In this document: positions 1 through 9,189 of the stretch, in pieces | Position numbering within the stretch: the first letter of the stretch is position 1 | How the letters are laid out: every line of letters starts with the position of its first letter | Assembly (NCBI GenBank): GCA_913061345.1 | Contig: CAJXTZ010000002.1 | Span: forward strand, 12,145 to 76,144 | Direction: 5' to 3' | DNA from: an uncultured Erythrobacter sp. | GTDB taxonomy: Bacteria; Pseudomonadota; Alphaproteobacteria; Sphingomonadales; Sphingomonadaceae | Length of the DNA: 64,000 bases | Notes under the pieces: model-generated | The model's input: the letters and a program-made list of their open reading frames with translations, nothing else | Databases searched by the model: none | What the model was told of the DNA's origin: nothing | Translations under genes and position numbers: made by a program

Positions 1-771
1 CCCTTCTTCTATCAATGCGGCAATGCGTGGAACCCAGCGGTGGTTGCGATCCGTCAACAGTACGCGCCGCAATTCCGGCGAAAATTGCAGGGTATCGTTC
101 ACGTGGCCTGCCAGCCGATCCACGTCACCTGTCACCCACGCGCGCAACATGCCATCGTCGGAATTGATCTCATGCGAACGCGCGACACCATAAAGCAGGT
201 CGCTCTGGGCTTCGGGAGAAAGTGTGTCGAACATGGTCAATTGGCCGGAAAAGCTTTCCAGTCCGATAACCTCGTCGGCGTTGTGGATCATCGCCCTGTC
301 CACGCCATTGGCCGGATCGCCCGTACGTACCTTGCCGGACAGCACCATGGCGGCGGCCCAGCTTTCGATACGGCCGAAGTCGTCATCTTCCATGCCCGCG
401 TCCGCCACCAGCTTGCGCAAGGCATCGCGCTCCTCCGGCTCGACACGCGTGGAAAGGGCGAGCTGACCCGGCGTTTCGGAAAGGTCGGCGAACAGGCCCA
501 TCCCGGCCGGATCATCCAGATTGGCGACCTCCACCACAACCACATCTGCCCGCGCAAATGTTTCGTCGAGCAGCGCAGTGCCCCAGGAGAGATCATCGGG
601 CAGGGCATGGACCGTGCCGAAAATCCAGCCGACTTCACCCGATGGCGCGGAAACCTCCCAGATAGCGGGGGACGGCTCCGGCCAATCGCTTTCAGGCTCG
701 AAAGGGGCGCCGCAGCCTGTCAGCCACAGCGCCCCTGCAACGAACAGAGGTTTGAAAAACCTGACGATCAA
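1..771 (-). CDS. TraB/GumN family lipoprotein (partial, 3' end cut by the window)
   Basis: The 257 visible codons run off the left edge. The N-terminus is a lipoprotein signal with lipobox L-T-G-C (Cys20), so the mature protein is probably membrane anchored. The TraB/GumN opening motif follows as I-F-G-T-V-H-A-L-P. The only usable start is a TTG that overlaps the TGA of the upstream paralogue (TTGA), which implies translational coupling. GumN-like proteins resemble TraB/Tiki-type metallohydrolases (family knowledge), but their bacterial substrate is not established. It is a diverged tandem copy of the gene upstream. The C-terminal conserved G-x-G-H-L segment lies outside the window. Confidence 0.85.
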   Translation of the reverse strand, partial: MIVRFFKPLFVAGALWLTGCGAPFEPESDWPEPSPAIWEVSAPSGEVGWIFGTVHALPDDLSWGTALLDETFARADVVVVEVANLDDPAGMGLFADLSETPGQLALSTRVEPEERDALRKLVADAGMEDDDFGRIESWAAAMVLSGKVRTGDPANGVDRAMIHNADEVIGLESFSGQLTMFDTLSPEAQSDLLYGVARSHEINSDDGMLRAWVTGDVDRLAGHVNDTLQFSPELRRVLLTDRNHRWVPRIAALIEEG

Positions 772-1658
772 CGCGCCACCCGTTCTGCGTTAAATCCGCG
801 TTCGGAAAGGATCTCCTGCACGCTGTCTTCACCTGCAAGATGGCCCGCGCCAACAGCAATGAAGACGGTGCCGGGTTCACCCATGCGGTTCTCGATCCAG
901 TTCACCCAGTTGCGGTTGCGATTTACCAGCAGGGTTTCGTAAAGTGCGGGATCATCCAGTTCATCGTTCATCAGTTCGCCAAGAGCATCGGCGTCGCCTT
1001 CCAGCCATTCGGTCTTCATCGCCTCGATGGAGGAGACAACGTTATCCATGTTTTCCACCGTGGCATCCAGCAATTCAAGCTGCGCATCCATGGGCATGGT
1101 GTCGAACAGCGCGACCTGTTCCTCCATCGTTTCAAGAGCGGCACGGGTCTTGTCCTCACCGCGCTGGCGCAGCACCATTTCCACACCTTGATCGGGCTGG
1201 TAGCCAGCTTGCACCAGTGGCACCATCGAGAGCGTCAGCGTCGCAGCCCAGGGCTCCACGGGATCGAGCGCGGCGGCGGGAATGCCGATGCTTTCCAGCG
1301 CGGTCTCGTACTCGGCAAGATCGTCCTCGGCCATCAGGCTGCGCAGCGTCTGTCCTTCGGGCAGCATGGCAAGGCCCTGCATCATTTGCGCCGCACCAGC
1401 CATGTCATCCATGTCGATCTCGAACACCAGTTCCTCCGATGCATCGAAAGCGGTGGAGATACGCTCGTCATACCATGTTTCACCTTCGGGAAGCACGTGG
1501 ATGGTGCCGAACAGGTAGATCGTCGTGTCATCGTCGGACACCTGCCACAGGGCGGGGCCGGTAGCGGTTTCCTCATGATCGTCAGCCACAGCCGGCGAGG
1601 ACGAGAAGCCAAGCATGAGAGCGATGGCAGAAGCGGTGAGTGCAAGATTGCGGCGCAT
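768..1658 (-). CDS. TraB/GumN family secreted protein
   Basis: 296 aa with a Sec signal peptide (hydrophobic stretch about residues 5-20, likely cleaved after A-V-A near residue 25). Both family signatures are present: L-F-G-T-I-H-V-L-P near residue 50 and a C-terminal V-G-A-G-H-L-A-G. The mature N-terminus is acidic (D-D-H-E-E). It is the first gene of a tandem GumN pair; its stop overlaps the TTG start of the second. TraB/GumN proteins are predicted metal-dependent hydrolases of the periplasm or envelope. The function here is unknown beyond that; family membership is clear. Confidence 0.88.
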   Translation of the reverse strand: MRRNLALTASAIALMLGFSSSPAVADDHEETATGPALWQVSDDDTTIYLFGTIHVLPEGETWYDERISTAFDASEELVFEIDMDDMAGAAQMMQGLAMLPEGQTLRSLMAEDDLAEYETALESIGIPAAALDPVEPWAATLTLSMVPLVQAGYQPDQGVEMVLRQRGEDKTRAALETMEEQVALFDTMPMDAQLELLDATVENMDNVVSSIEAMKTEWLEGDADALGELMNDELDDPALYETLLVNRNRNWVNWIENRMGEPGTVFIAVGAGHLAGEDSVQEILSERGFNAERVAR

Positions 1659-1699
1659 ATTTCATATTCCCTTAATGCGAATTCAGCAGTGGTGATTGA

Positions 1700-2137
1700 T
1701 TAACGCAGGCCCAGTTTCCGCAGACCGTAGGTTAGCAAGATAACCGAGAAACTGGCGAAGAAGATTGCATAATGTTGAACCGGGCCAACCAGTCCTGCTT
1801 CATGGGCAAAGTGCCATGCCCCTAGTGCAGCAGCGTAGAAGTAGAACCCGAAAAACGACGACCAGAGATTATCGAGCAAATCAAGCTCGTCGATCTGGCG
1901 TGTGTAATCCCACGTAGCCCAGCCGAAGGCCACGATCGCCAGACCTATAAAAGCGAGATAGGCCCAGCCCGGCAGCATTCCGTCTTTCACGGCATCGGAT
2001 GCAAATCCGGTCGAGAAGCCGAATAGCGCCGCCACGACCATTCCAATGGCAAGATTGCGCCACAACCGGTTTCGCCGGTTTTTCAGCCGGACCTCTCCGG
2101 TGGGTCCGCCAGCGGCAGGGCTACTCTTGTCCATCAT
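1700..2137 (-). CDS. four-helix membrane protein coupled to an XRE regulator
   Basis: 145 aa with a short basic cytoplasmic N-terminus and four hydrophobic segments (about residues 26-45, 52-72, 84-106 and 113-132). No enzyme motif seen. The start is one of two adjacent ATGs at 2137/2134, preceded by GAGGAG about 7 nt upstream that lies inside the regulator gene; the first 17 bases overlap the end of that gene, so the two are translationally coupled. Small XRE regulators of this type are often paired with a membrane protein of unknown role. An upstream extension in frame exists but would overlap the regulator far more and lacks a binding site. Confidence 0.8.
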   Translation of the reverse strand: MMDKSSPAAGGPTGEVRLKNRRNRLWRNLAIGMVVAALFGFSTGFASDAVKDGMLPGWAYLAFIGLAIVAFGWATWDYTRQIDELDLLDNLWSSFFGFYFYAAALGAWHFAHEAGLVGPVQHYAIFFASFSVILLTYGLRKLGLR

Positions 2138-2318
2138 CAAAGATCTCCTCGATAGGCATTTCAAATAGGCGCGAGATGCGGAACGCCAGCGGCAGCGAAG
2201 GGTCATGCTTGCCGGTCTCGATCGCATTCACCGCCTGACGCGATACGTCGATCCGTCCGGCCAGTTCGGCCTGGCTCCAGTCGCGCTCTGCACGCAGCAC
2301 CTTCAGACGGTTTCTCAA
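2121..2318 (-). CDS. small XRE-family HTH regulator
   Basis: 65 aa, essentially one helix-turn-helix domain: R-x-x-R-x-W-S-Q-A-E-L-A near the N-terminus, recognition-helix segment V-S-R-Q-A-V-N-A-I-E, and the family's usual ending in which 'L-A-F-R-I-S-R-L-F' precedes an acidic tail. It probably binds DNA as a dimer and controls its own operon with the membrane protein that overlaps its 3' end. The start is TTG, chosen because AAGGA stands 6 nt upstream and no ATG lies at the right place. The compact form matches the COG1476-type regulators. Confidence 0.88.
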   Translation of the reverse strand: MRNRLKVLRAERDWSQAELAGRIDVSRQAVNAIETGKHDPSLPLAFRISRLFEMPIEEIFDDGQE

Positions 2319-2321
2319 CGG

Positions 2322-2474
2322 CTATCCTTCCAGCGCAGGAACAGGAAAATGACGACGAACAGTAGGTAGAATTCGCTTGATATGGAAAACGATAAAGAAG
2401 GCCGTCACGATTACGAAGCCTGCGGTGTTCGCGAAAAATTTACTCTTCAACTGCGTATCGACGTGCACCTTCAT
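2322..2474 (-). CDS. possible small single-helix membrane protein
   Basis: A 50-codon frame ending 3 nt before the XRE regulator. It contains one convincing hydrophobic helix (F-A-N-T-A-G-F-V-I-V-T-A-F-F-I-V-F) followed by a basic segment, which would put its C-terminus in the cytoplasm. The frame stays open upstream to 2585, but that extension has no protein-like character. No strong ribosome binding site precedes the ATG at 2474. The end of the frame contributes the binding site of the regulator. It may be the first member of the regulator operon or chance; low confidence. Confidence 0.3.
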   Translation of the reverse strand: MKVHVDTQLKSKFFANTAGFVIVTAFFIVFHIKRILPTVRRHFPVPALEG

Positions 2475-2639
2475 TAAGTCATGCGATAACCCTAACAGCG
2501 ACGATCCGGGCATCAAATCAATGCTGCTACCAGGCGACGATTGATCCGATCGGGGTTTTTCTGAAAGCATCGGCATCATCCTCAATACCTTGGAAAACCG
2601 GAGCCGACGGGTTGGAGTGTCGGCCCCGGCACCCAGCGC

Positions 2640-2972
2640 TTATGCGCCGAGATCTGTCGTAATAGCAGCGAGGTGTACTTCGCGTGCCCGTACGATTGCC
2701 AGTTCAACCCGTGGGGCGAAGACTTCGGTAAGGTTCTAACGGCATGCTGTTTCCTGGCGCCCTGACTCGTGATCAAATCCTCCGCTGCGGCAGGCGCGGC
2801 GAATGGCGTGCTCCACGCGCTTATCGAGGCGTACCTGATCGGTCGCATCGGCAAGGTCGAGATCTCCGATGCGCACTTTGGCGGTTACGTTTTCCCCATG
2901 GGTTTGCGCGACCGCCGGGACGGCGGATGCGATAACAGCGACTGCGATAATGGCGGAGGTGATCTTGAGCAT
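2640..2972 (-). pseudogene. UrcA-type secreted protein interrupted by an in-frame TAG
   Basis: The frame starts at an ATG with GAGGA 8 nt upstream and encodes a signal peptide (M-L-K-I-T-S-A-I-I-A-V-A-V, cleavage after A-V-A-Q), then a UrcA-like core with I-R-R-A-C-R and a second Cys in T-A-C-R. Codon 79 is TAG (2736-2738). Reading through it gives 31 more residues of good protein quality (N-L-T-E-V-F-A-P-R-V-E-L-A-I-V-R-A-R) before a TAA at 2640. Whole UrcA proteins are about 100-110 residues, matching the read-through product rather than the truncated one. Both cysteines lie before the stop, so a truncated form might still fold. A sequencing error is possible. Confidence 0.72.
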
Positions 2973-3378
2973 GGCACTTGTCCTCACTTAATGTGGTTCT
3001 GTCTGGTTAACCTGTCCTAATGTCAGGCTACCCTTACTTTATGCTTTATCCAGATACCTGTGTCAATAAGACCTTACATAAAGTCGTACAAGCATGACTT
3101 GATTTCTAATAACAACTTGATTTAAAGCAATTATATTGGCAAACGCCTGAACCCGGTTAGCTTCTGGTTAGCGCGGTCTCACTCGTGCGAGAAAGGATTC
3201 TAACCCCGAGGGATGGCCGGCTTTATCCAAGAGCAGCGTCCTCCTGAGTTGGTCGATTCGCATCTTTGCTCTGGTCTATCGTTGTCGGTAGCGGAGAACG
3301 GACCACATGAGCTGCGTAGGCACCTTCGCGCTTGCGGCATTGACGCTAAGCAGGGCATGAGCCAAAGCGCGCAGCGAT
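2973..3378. other. AT-rich intergenic region between the UrcA-type gene and glyQ
   Basis: About 400 bases without a convincing gene. 3030-3140 is clearly richer in A+T than its surroundings. It holds a CtrA-like box (3006-3021), an 8-bp inverted repeat ACTTTATG/CATAAAGT (3036-3043 and 3077-3084), two ACTTGATTT copies 18 bp apart (3097, 3115) and two GGTTAGC copies 11 bp apart (3155, 3166). Promoters for both the leftward UrcA-type gene and rightward glyQ must lie here. A 17-codon frame at 3307 ends just before glyQ but has no binding site. Confidence 0.5.
3006..3021 (-). promoter_or_regulatory. CtrA-like binding site
   Basis: Read on the minus strand this is ATTA-N7-TTAAC, one mismatch from the alphaproteobacterial CtrA consensus TTAA-N7-TTAAC. 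It sits about 35-50 bp upstream of the UrcA-type start codon. CtrA is a cell-cycle response regulator in this class. A seven-of-eight match can arise by chance in AT-rich DNA, so this is tentative. Confidence 0.3.
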
Positions 3379-4302
3379 ATGACCAACTCGCTCTTGGGCC
3401 CCATGGAACGCAACCCGCAACGCTCCTTTCAGGACATGATCCTTGCCCTCCACGATTTCTGGAGCGCGCAAGGCTGCCTCATCCTGCAACCCTATGACAT
3501 GCGCATGGGCGCGGGCACGTTCCACACCGCGACCACGCTGCGCGCGCTGGGACCTGAGCCGTGGAATGCCGCTTTCGTGCAGCCGTGCCGCCGTCCTACC
3601 GATGGGCGCTATGGCGAAAACCCCAACCGCTTGCAGCATTACTATCAGTATCAGGTCATCCTGAAACCCAGTCCGACTGACATTCAAGAACTGTACCTGA
3701 AGTCGCTGGAGGTAATCGGCATTGATCCACTTAAACACGATATCCGGTTTGTGGAGGATGACTGGGAATCGCCCACGCTGGGCGCCTGGGGCCTGGGCTG
3801 GGAAGTGTGGTGCGATGGGATGGAAGTCACCCAGTTCACTTATTTCCAACAGATGGGCGGCTTCGACTGCAAGCCGGTGGCTGGCGAACTGACCTACGGT
3901 TTGGAGCGCCTTGCGATGTATATCCAGGGCGTGGACAACGTGTACGACCTGGACTTCAACGGTCACGGGGTAAGCTACGGCGAGGTCTTCCTCGAAAACG
4001 AGAAACAGATGTCGAAGTGGAACTTCGAGGTTGCCGAAACCGATGCCCTGTTCGACCTGTTCAACAAGGCCGAGGCCGAATGCAGGAACGCGCTTGAAGC
4101 TGATGTTCCCATCGCCGCCTACGAGCAGGCGGTGGAAGCCAGTCACCTGTTCAACCTGTTGCAGGCGCGCGGCGTGATCAGCGTGCAGGAACGCGCAAGC
4201 TACATGGCCCGCGTGCGAGACCTGGCGCGCGGCTCCTGCGAAAAATACGCGCAGACGATGGCGCCTGAGTGGCAAGCCAAATATCCGGAGTGGTCGCTAT
4301 GA
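3379..4302 (+). CDS. glyQ: glycyl-tRNA synthetase alpha subunit
   Basis: Catalytic class II subunit of the bacterial alpha2beta2 glycyl-tRNA synthetase, charging tRNA-Gly in the cytoplasm. The family core starts at [14 protein letters not shown] and includes the [30 protein letters not shown] and [15 protein letters not shown] type segments. Full length (307 aa from the first ATG). A start at the ATG at 3403, giving M-E-R-N-P-Q-R-S, fits the usual N-terminus better; neither ATG has a clear binding site. Its stop overlaps glyS (ATGA), so the two subunits are translationally coupled. Confidence 0.96.
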   Translation: MTNSLLGPMERNPQRSFQDMILALHDFWSAQGCLILQPYDMRMGAGTFHTATTLRALGPEPWNAAFVQPCRRPTDGRYGENPNRLQHYYQYQVILKPSPTDIQELYLKSLEVIGIDPLKHDIRFVEDDWESPTLGAWGLGWEVWCDGMEVTQFTYFQQMGGFDCKPVAGELTYGLERLAMYIQGVDNVYDLDFNGHGVSYGEVFLENEKQMSKWNFEVAETDALFDLFNKAEAECRNALEADVPIAAYEQAVEASHLFNLLQARGVISVQERASYMARVRDLARGSCEKYAQTMAPEWQAKYPEWSL

Positions 4303-6458
4303 GTGATTTCCTCCTGGAACTGCGCAGCGAAGAAATCCCCGCCCGCATGCAGGCAGGCGCGCGCACCGAACTGGAAAAGCTGTTCCGCCGTGAAATGGAT
4401 GCAGCGGGCGTCGCCGTGGGTGAGATTATCGTCTGGTCTACCCCCCGCCGCCTTGCATTGATTGCCCGCGCACTGCCCGAAGCCACCGAAGCGGTGAGCG
4501 AGGAAGCCAAAGGCCCGCCCGTCGGCGCACCCGATCAGGCGGTGGAGGGCTTTTGCCGCAAGAACGGCGTCAACCGTAACGATCTGGAAGTGCGCGACGT
4601 GAAAGGCCGCGAAACCTATTTTGTAGTGAAGAACGTGCCCGGCCGCGCCACGAAAGACCTGCTGGCCGAAGCCATCCCCGCGGTCATCCGGGATTTCTCC
4701 TGGCCCAAGTCCATGCGTTGGGGCGAGGCTTCAATGTCTACCGAGAGCTTGCGCTGGGTGCGTCCGCTGTCGGGTATCGTCGCGCTGCTAGGCGAGGATC
4801 TGGTGGAGTGCGAGGTGCATGGCGTCACCTCCGGCTGGGTCACGCTGGGCCACCGTTTTCACCATTCGGGCGATATCACCATCGGCAGCGCTGATGACTA
4901 CCCCGAGAAATTGCGCGCCTGTCACGTGATCGTCGACCACGAAGAGCGGCAGAACATTATCCGCGAAGGCGCAGAAAAGGCGGCGTCCGAAGCCAACCTG
5001 TCGCTGGTGGAGGATGAAGGGCTGGTTATCGAGAACGCGGGCCTGACTGAATGGCCCGTGCCGCTGCTGGGCCGTTTCGACGAGCAATTCCTGGACGTGC
5101 CGCCCGAAGTCATCCAGCTTACCGCGCGGGTGAACCAGAAGTATTTCGTATGCGAAGATGGGAAGGGCAAGCTCGCCAACGCCTTCGTCTGCACCGCCAA
5201 TATCGAGGCCGAGGACGGCGGCGCGGCGATTGTCGACGGAAATCGCAAGGTACTGGCCGCACGCCTTTCCGATGCGCGCTTCTTTTGGGAACTGGACCAG
5301 AAAACGCCGCTGCGCGACCACGCGAAAAAGCTGGAGCGTATCACCTTCCACGAGAAGCTGGGCACCGTTGCTGACAAGGTAGAGCGGGTTGCAAAGCTGG
5401 CAGCCTGGCTGACCTCGGACGCGCGCGCCCCCAATGGCGATCACAATCTGGCGAGGCAGGCCGCGGAACTCAGCAAATCGGATCTAGTCACCGAGATGGT
5501 TGGTGAATTTCCCGAGCTGCAGGGCCTCATGGGCGGGTATTACGCGCAGAAGGAAGGCTTACCCGCCGAAGTCGCGAACGCGATCCGCGACCATTACAAA
5601 CCCGTGGGTCAGGATGATGACGTGCCTACCGCACCGATTACCGTCGCAGTCAGCCTGGCGGACAAGCTCGACAATCTGTTCAGTTTCTTCAACATCGACA
5701 TTCTGCCTACCGGTTCGAAGGATCCCTTCGCGCTTCGCCGGGCCGCGCTAGGCTATCTTCGACTTGTCCAAACCAACGGGCTTGAACTGTCGCTTGAACA
5801 GGCCGCGCAGGCATGGGGCGGGCCGGGGCATGCAAAACTGGGCACGAAGGTTGCAGAATTTCTTTCTGATAGACTGGCAGTTCAGATGAAGGAAGAAGGC
5901 GTGCGGCACGATTTTATCGCGGCATCGCGGGAATGGGACGGCAGGCCCGACGCCCGGACCGATCGTATCGAGGCACGCGCCCGTGCGCTCGCTGAATTCC
6001 TGAAGACTGATAACGGCACCAACCTCCTTGCCGGATACAAGCGTGCCGCGAACATTCTCAAGAAGGAAGAATGGCACGGCATCGAGGGCGAGATCGCGCG
6101 AACAGGCGAGGAAGACCCGCTGGCGCTGGTGGACGATCCCGACATGAAGGCCGTCGTCGATGCGAAGATGAGTGAGCGGCATGCGCGCGAACTGTCCTAC
6201 ACGCCCGAACCTGCCGAAAAGTCGCTGATCGAGGCGCTGGATGTGGCAGAGCCACAGGCGAGCGAAGCCATCGAGAAAGAAAACTTCGAGGCCGCGATGT
6301 CCGCCCTTGCCAGCTTGCGCGCCCCCATCGATGCCTTCTTCGAAGCGGTTACGGTAAATGACCCGGATCCGGACAAGCGGGCAGCAAGGCTTGACCTGCT
6401 TGCACGTTTTCGTGCTGCAGTGCACAACGTAGCGGACTTCTCGAAAATCGAGGGCTAG
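4299..6458 (+). CDS. glyS: glycyl-tRNA synthetase beta subunit
   Basis: 719 aa, the usual length for the GlyS subunit that binds tRNA-Gly and completes the alpha2beta2 enzyme. It begins [18 protein letters not shown], the standard GlyS opening, and contains the K-Y-F-V and R-V-N-Q-K segments of the tRNA_synt_2f domain; the C-terminal part carries the anticodon-binding (DALR-type) region. The start ATG overlaps the glyQ TGA by four bases. 58 bases separate it from ppdK, which may share its transcript. Confidence 0.97.
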   Translation: MSDFLLELRSEEIPARMQAGARTELEKLFRREMDAAGVAVGEIIVWSTPRRLALIARALPEATEAVSEEAKGPPVGAPDQAVEGFCRKNGVNRNDLEVRDVKGRETYFVVKNVPGRATKDLLAEAIPAVIRDFSWPKSMRWGEASMSTESLRWVRPLSGIVALLGEDLVECEVHGVTSGWVTLGHRFHHSGDITIGSADDYPEKLRACHVIVDHEERQNIIREGAEKAASEANLSLVEDEGLVIENAGLTEWPVPLLGRFDEQFLDVPPEVIQLTARVNQKYFVCEDGKGKLANAFVCTANIEAEDGGAAIVDGNRKVLAARLSDARFFWELDQKTPLRDHAKKLERITFHEKLGTVADKVERVAKLAAWLTSDARAPNGDHNLARQAAELSKSDLVTEMVGEFPELQGLMGGYYAQKEGLPAEVANAIRDHYKPVGQDDDVPTAPITVAVSLADKLDNLFSFFNIDILPTGSKDPFALRRAALGYLRLVQTNGLELSLEQAAQAWGGPGHAKLGTKVAEFLSDRLAVQMKEEGVRHDFIAASREWDGRPDARTDRIEARARALAEFLKTDNGTNLLAGYKRAANILKKEEWHGIEGEIARTGEEDPLALVDDPDMKAVVDAKMSERHARELSYTPEPAEKSLIEALDVAEPQASEAIEKENFEAAMSALASLRAPIDAFFEAVTVNDPDPDKRAARLDLLARFRAAVHNVADFSKIEG

Positions 6459-6516
6459 GAATTTCACTCCAGAACACTGTTCCAGGTGTTCCAAATTACA
6501 GGAAATGTAAGGCGTA

Positions 6517-9189
6517 ATGACGCAAACGGTCTACACTTTCGGCGGCAACGCCCCGCATGACGATCCCCGCCAGCGCGACAAGACCGTGGCCGGCGGCAAA
6601 GGCGCAAATCTCGCTGAAATGGCCAGCATTGGCCTTCCTGTTCCTCCAGGTTTTACGATTACTACCGAAGAATCGGTCAGCTATCTAAATCGTGGCGAGG
6701 CGTTTTCGGACAAGCTGCGCAGCGATGTGGCCGATGCACTGGCGCATATCGAGAAAAGCGTTGGCAAGACATTCGGCGACAAGGCCGATCCGCTCCTCGT
6801 CTCCGTCCGCTCCGGCGCGCGCGTTTCCATGCCCGGCATGATGGACACCGTACTGAACCTGGGCCTGAATGACGAAACCGTCGAAGGCCTGGCCAGCGCC
6901 AGCGGCGATGATCGCTTCGCCTGGGATAGTTATCGCCGTTTCATCCAGATGTATTCGGACGTTGTCCTTGCCCTCGATCACGGCGCATTCGAAGAAGCGC
7001 TGGAGATCGCCAAGGAAGATCGCGGCTATTTCACCGATACGGAAATGACCGCCGACGATTGGCGTGAGCTTGTCGGCGAATTCAAGCAGATCGTACTGGC
7101 AGAACAGGGCAAGCCGTTCCCGCTGGATGTGAACGAACAGCTTTGGGGCGCGATTGCTGCCGTGTTCGAAAGCTGGGATGCAGAACGCGCCAAGGTCTAT
7201 CGCCGGTTGAACGGCATTCCCGGCGATTGGGGCACCGCCGTAAACGTGCAGGCCATGGTGTTCGGCAACATGGGCGATACCAGCGCGACCGGCGTCGCCT
7301 TTACGCGCGATCCTTCAACCGGTGAACGCAGTTATTACGGCGAATGGCTGGTGAACGCGCAGGGAGAGGACGTGGTTGCCGGCATCCGCACGCCGCAATA
7401 TCTCACCAGGGCACGGCGAGAGGCGGCAGGGGCGGAATTGCCCAGCATGGAAGAAGCCATGCCCGATGCTTACGCAGAGCTGGCGCGCGTGTTCGACCTG
7501 CTGGAAAAGCACTACAAGGATATGCAGGATATCGAGTTCACCGTGCAGGAAGGCGTCCTGTGGATGCTGCAAACCCGCAGTGGAAAGCGCACCGCCAAGG
7601 CCGCACTGAAGATGGCGGTGGACATGGTGAACGAAGGCCTGATTGACGAGAAAACCGCGATTTGTCGCGTTGACCCGATGGCGCTGGACCAATTGCTGCA
7701 CCCGACGCTTGATCCCGATGCTCCGCGTGACGAACTGGCGACCGGTCTTCCGGCGTCTCCCGGCGCAGCATCGGGTAAGATCGTGCTGGACGCCGACACG
7801 GCAGAACTGTGGGCCAACCGCGAGGAGGACGTAATCCTCGTCCGCGTGGAAACCAGCCCTGAAGATATTCACGGCATGCACGCAGCGCGCGGTATTCTGA
7901 CGGCGCGCGGCGGCATGACAAGCCACGCCGCCGTGGTGGCACGTGGCATGGGGCGCCCGTGCGTGTCGGGCGCATCCGGCGTCTCGATCAACCTGGAAAA
8001 CCGCACGTTGCGCATCGGTAGCCGCGAGTTGAAGGAAGGTGATGTCATTACGCTGGACGGCGCGAAGGGCCAGATCATGGCGGGCCGCGTCGCCACGATA
8101 GAGCCGGAACTGGCGGGCGATTTCGGCGTGCTGATGGAATGGGCGGACAAATACCGCCGGATGGGCGTGCGCACCAACGCCGAAACGCCCGAAGACTGCA
8201 AGATAGCGCGCGGTTTCGGCGCGGAGGGCATCGGCCTTTGCCGCACCGAACACATGTTCTTCGATGCAGGCCGCATCAGCGCCGTACGCGCCATGATCCT
8301 CGCCGATGACGAGAGTGGCCGCCGCACCGCGCTGGAGCGGCTGCTTCCCGAACAACGCAGCGATTTTGCCGAAATTTTCCGCACCATGCACGGACTTCCC
8401 TGCACGATCCGTCTGCTTGATCCGCCGCTGCACGAATTCATGCCCACGCGTGACGAGGAATTCCAGGAACTGTCCGACAGCCTGGATGTCAGCATGGATC
8501 ACCTGAAGCGGCGCGCGGGCGAACTTCATGAGTTCAACCCCATGCTGGGCCATCGCGGCTGTCGCCTTGGCATCACCTTCCCGGAAATATACGAAACGCA
8601 GGCCCGCGCTATTTTTGAGGCGGCCTGCGACGTGACCGCTGAAGGCGGCGATCCGGTGGTGCCCGAAGTGATGATCCCGCTGGTCGCCACGCGCAAGGAA
8701 CTGCAGATCCTGCGCAAGCTGGTGAACGACACCGCGCAGGAGGTGTTTGCCGAAAGGAACGCTTCGGTCGAGTATCTGGTGGGCACCATGATCGAACTGC
8801 CCCGCGCTGCCCTGATGGCGGGTGAGATTGCCGAAGAAGCGCGTTTCTTCAGCTTTGGCACCAATGATCTGACGCAAACTGCGCTGGGCGTCTCTCGCGA
8901 TGATGCGGGCAGGTTCCTCTCTCCCTACGTGGAGAAGGGTATCTATGCGCGCGATCCCTTCGTCAGCCTGGACGTCGATGGTGTGGGTCAGCTTGTCGAG
9001 ATCGCGGTGGAGCGGGGCAGGGAAACGCGCAGCGATATAAAACTGGGAATTTGCGGCGAACATGGTGGCGACCCGGAAAGCATCGCTTTTTGCGAGAAAG
9101 TCGGCCTGGATTACGTGTCTGCCTCTCCCTACCGCGTGCCGATCGCGCGTCTGGCGGCGGCGCAGGCGGCGCTACGTTCCGGCGAGTGA
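6517..9189 (+). CDS. ppdK: pyruvate, phosphate dikinase
   Basis: 890 aa, full length. It interconverts pyruvate + ATP + phosphate with phosphoenolpyruvate + AMP + pyrophosphate in the cytoplasm, linking glycolysis and gluconeogenesis. Domains in order: ATP-grasp nucleotide-binding (G-G-K-G-A-N-L-A-E-M near residue 30), the swivelling phosphohistidine domain (G-G-M-T-S-H-A-A-V, His470) and the C-terminal PEP/pyruvate barrel with G-T-N-D-L-T-Q and the catalytic Cys in G-I-C-G-E-H-G-G (Cys846). All key residues are present. Its last 18 bases overlap the convergent methyltransferase gene. Confidence 0.97.
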   Translation: MTQTVYTFGGNAPHDDPRQRDKTVAGGKGANLAEMASIGLPVPPGFTITTEESVSYLNRGEAFSDKLRSDVADALAHIEKSVGKTFGDKADPLLVSVRSGARVSMPGMMDTVLNLGLNDETVEGLASASGDDRFAWDSYRRFIQMYSDVVLALDHGAFEEALEIAKEDRGYFTDTEMTADDWRELVGEFKQIVLAEQGKPFPLDVNEQLWGAIAAVFESWDAERAKVYRRLNGIPGDWGTAVNVQAMVFGNMGDTSATGVAFTRDPSTGERSYYGEWLVNAQGEDVVAGIRTPQYLTRARREAAGAELPSMEEAMPDAYAELARVFDLLEKHYKDMQDIEFTVQEGVLWMLQTRSGKRTAKAALKMAVDMVNEGLIDEKTAICRVDPMALDQLLHPTLDPDAPRDELATGLPASPGAASGKIVLDADTAELWANREEDVILVRVETSPEDIHGMHAARGILTARGGMTSHAAVVARGMGRPCVSGASGVSINLENRTLRIGSRELKEGDVITLDGAKGQIMAGRVATIEPELAGDFGVLMEWADKYRRMGVRTNAETPEDCKIARGFGAEGIGLCRTEHMFFDAGRISAVRAMILADDESGRRTALERLLPEQRSDFAEIFRTMHGLPCTIRLLDPPLHEFMPTRDEEFQELSDSLDVSMDHLKRRAGELHEFNPMLGHRGCRLGITFPEIYETQARAIFEAACDVTAEGGDPVVPEVMIPLVATRKELQILRKLVNDTAQEVFAERNASVEYLVGTMIELPRAALMAGEIAEEARFFSFGTNDLTQTALGVSRDDAGRFLSPYVEKGIYARDPFVSLDVDGVGQLVEIAVERGRETRSDIKLGICGEHGGDPESIAFCEKVGLDYVSASPYRVPIARLAAAQAALRSGE

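Noticed and set aside
40..942. 300-codon plus-strand open frame
   Set aside because: Antisense to the two TraB/GumN genes; composition is rich in Arg, His and Gln and the frame crosses a gene boundary.
840..1703. 287-codon plus-strand frame
   Set aside because: Antisense to the intact signal-peptide-bearing GumN gene; no protein family seen.
2769..3020. 83-codon plus-strand frame
   Set aside because: Antisense to the UrcA-type gene, no binding site.
3213..3497. 94-codon plus-strand frame overlapping the start of glyQ
   Set aside because: It runs out of frame into glyQ and has no family resemblance.
3346..4275. 309-codon minus-strand frame
   Set aside because: Mirror of glyQ; GC-rich genes leave long antisense frames.
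7315..9063. 582-codon minus-strand frame
   Set aside because: Exactly antisense to ppdK, whose motifs are all intact.
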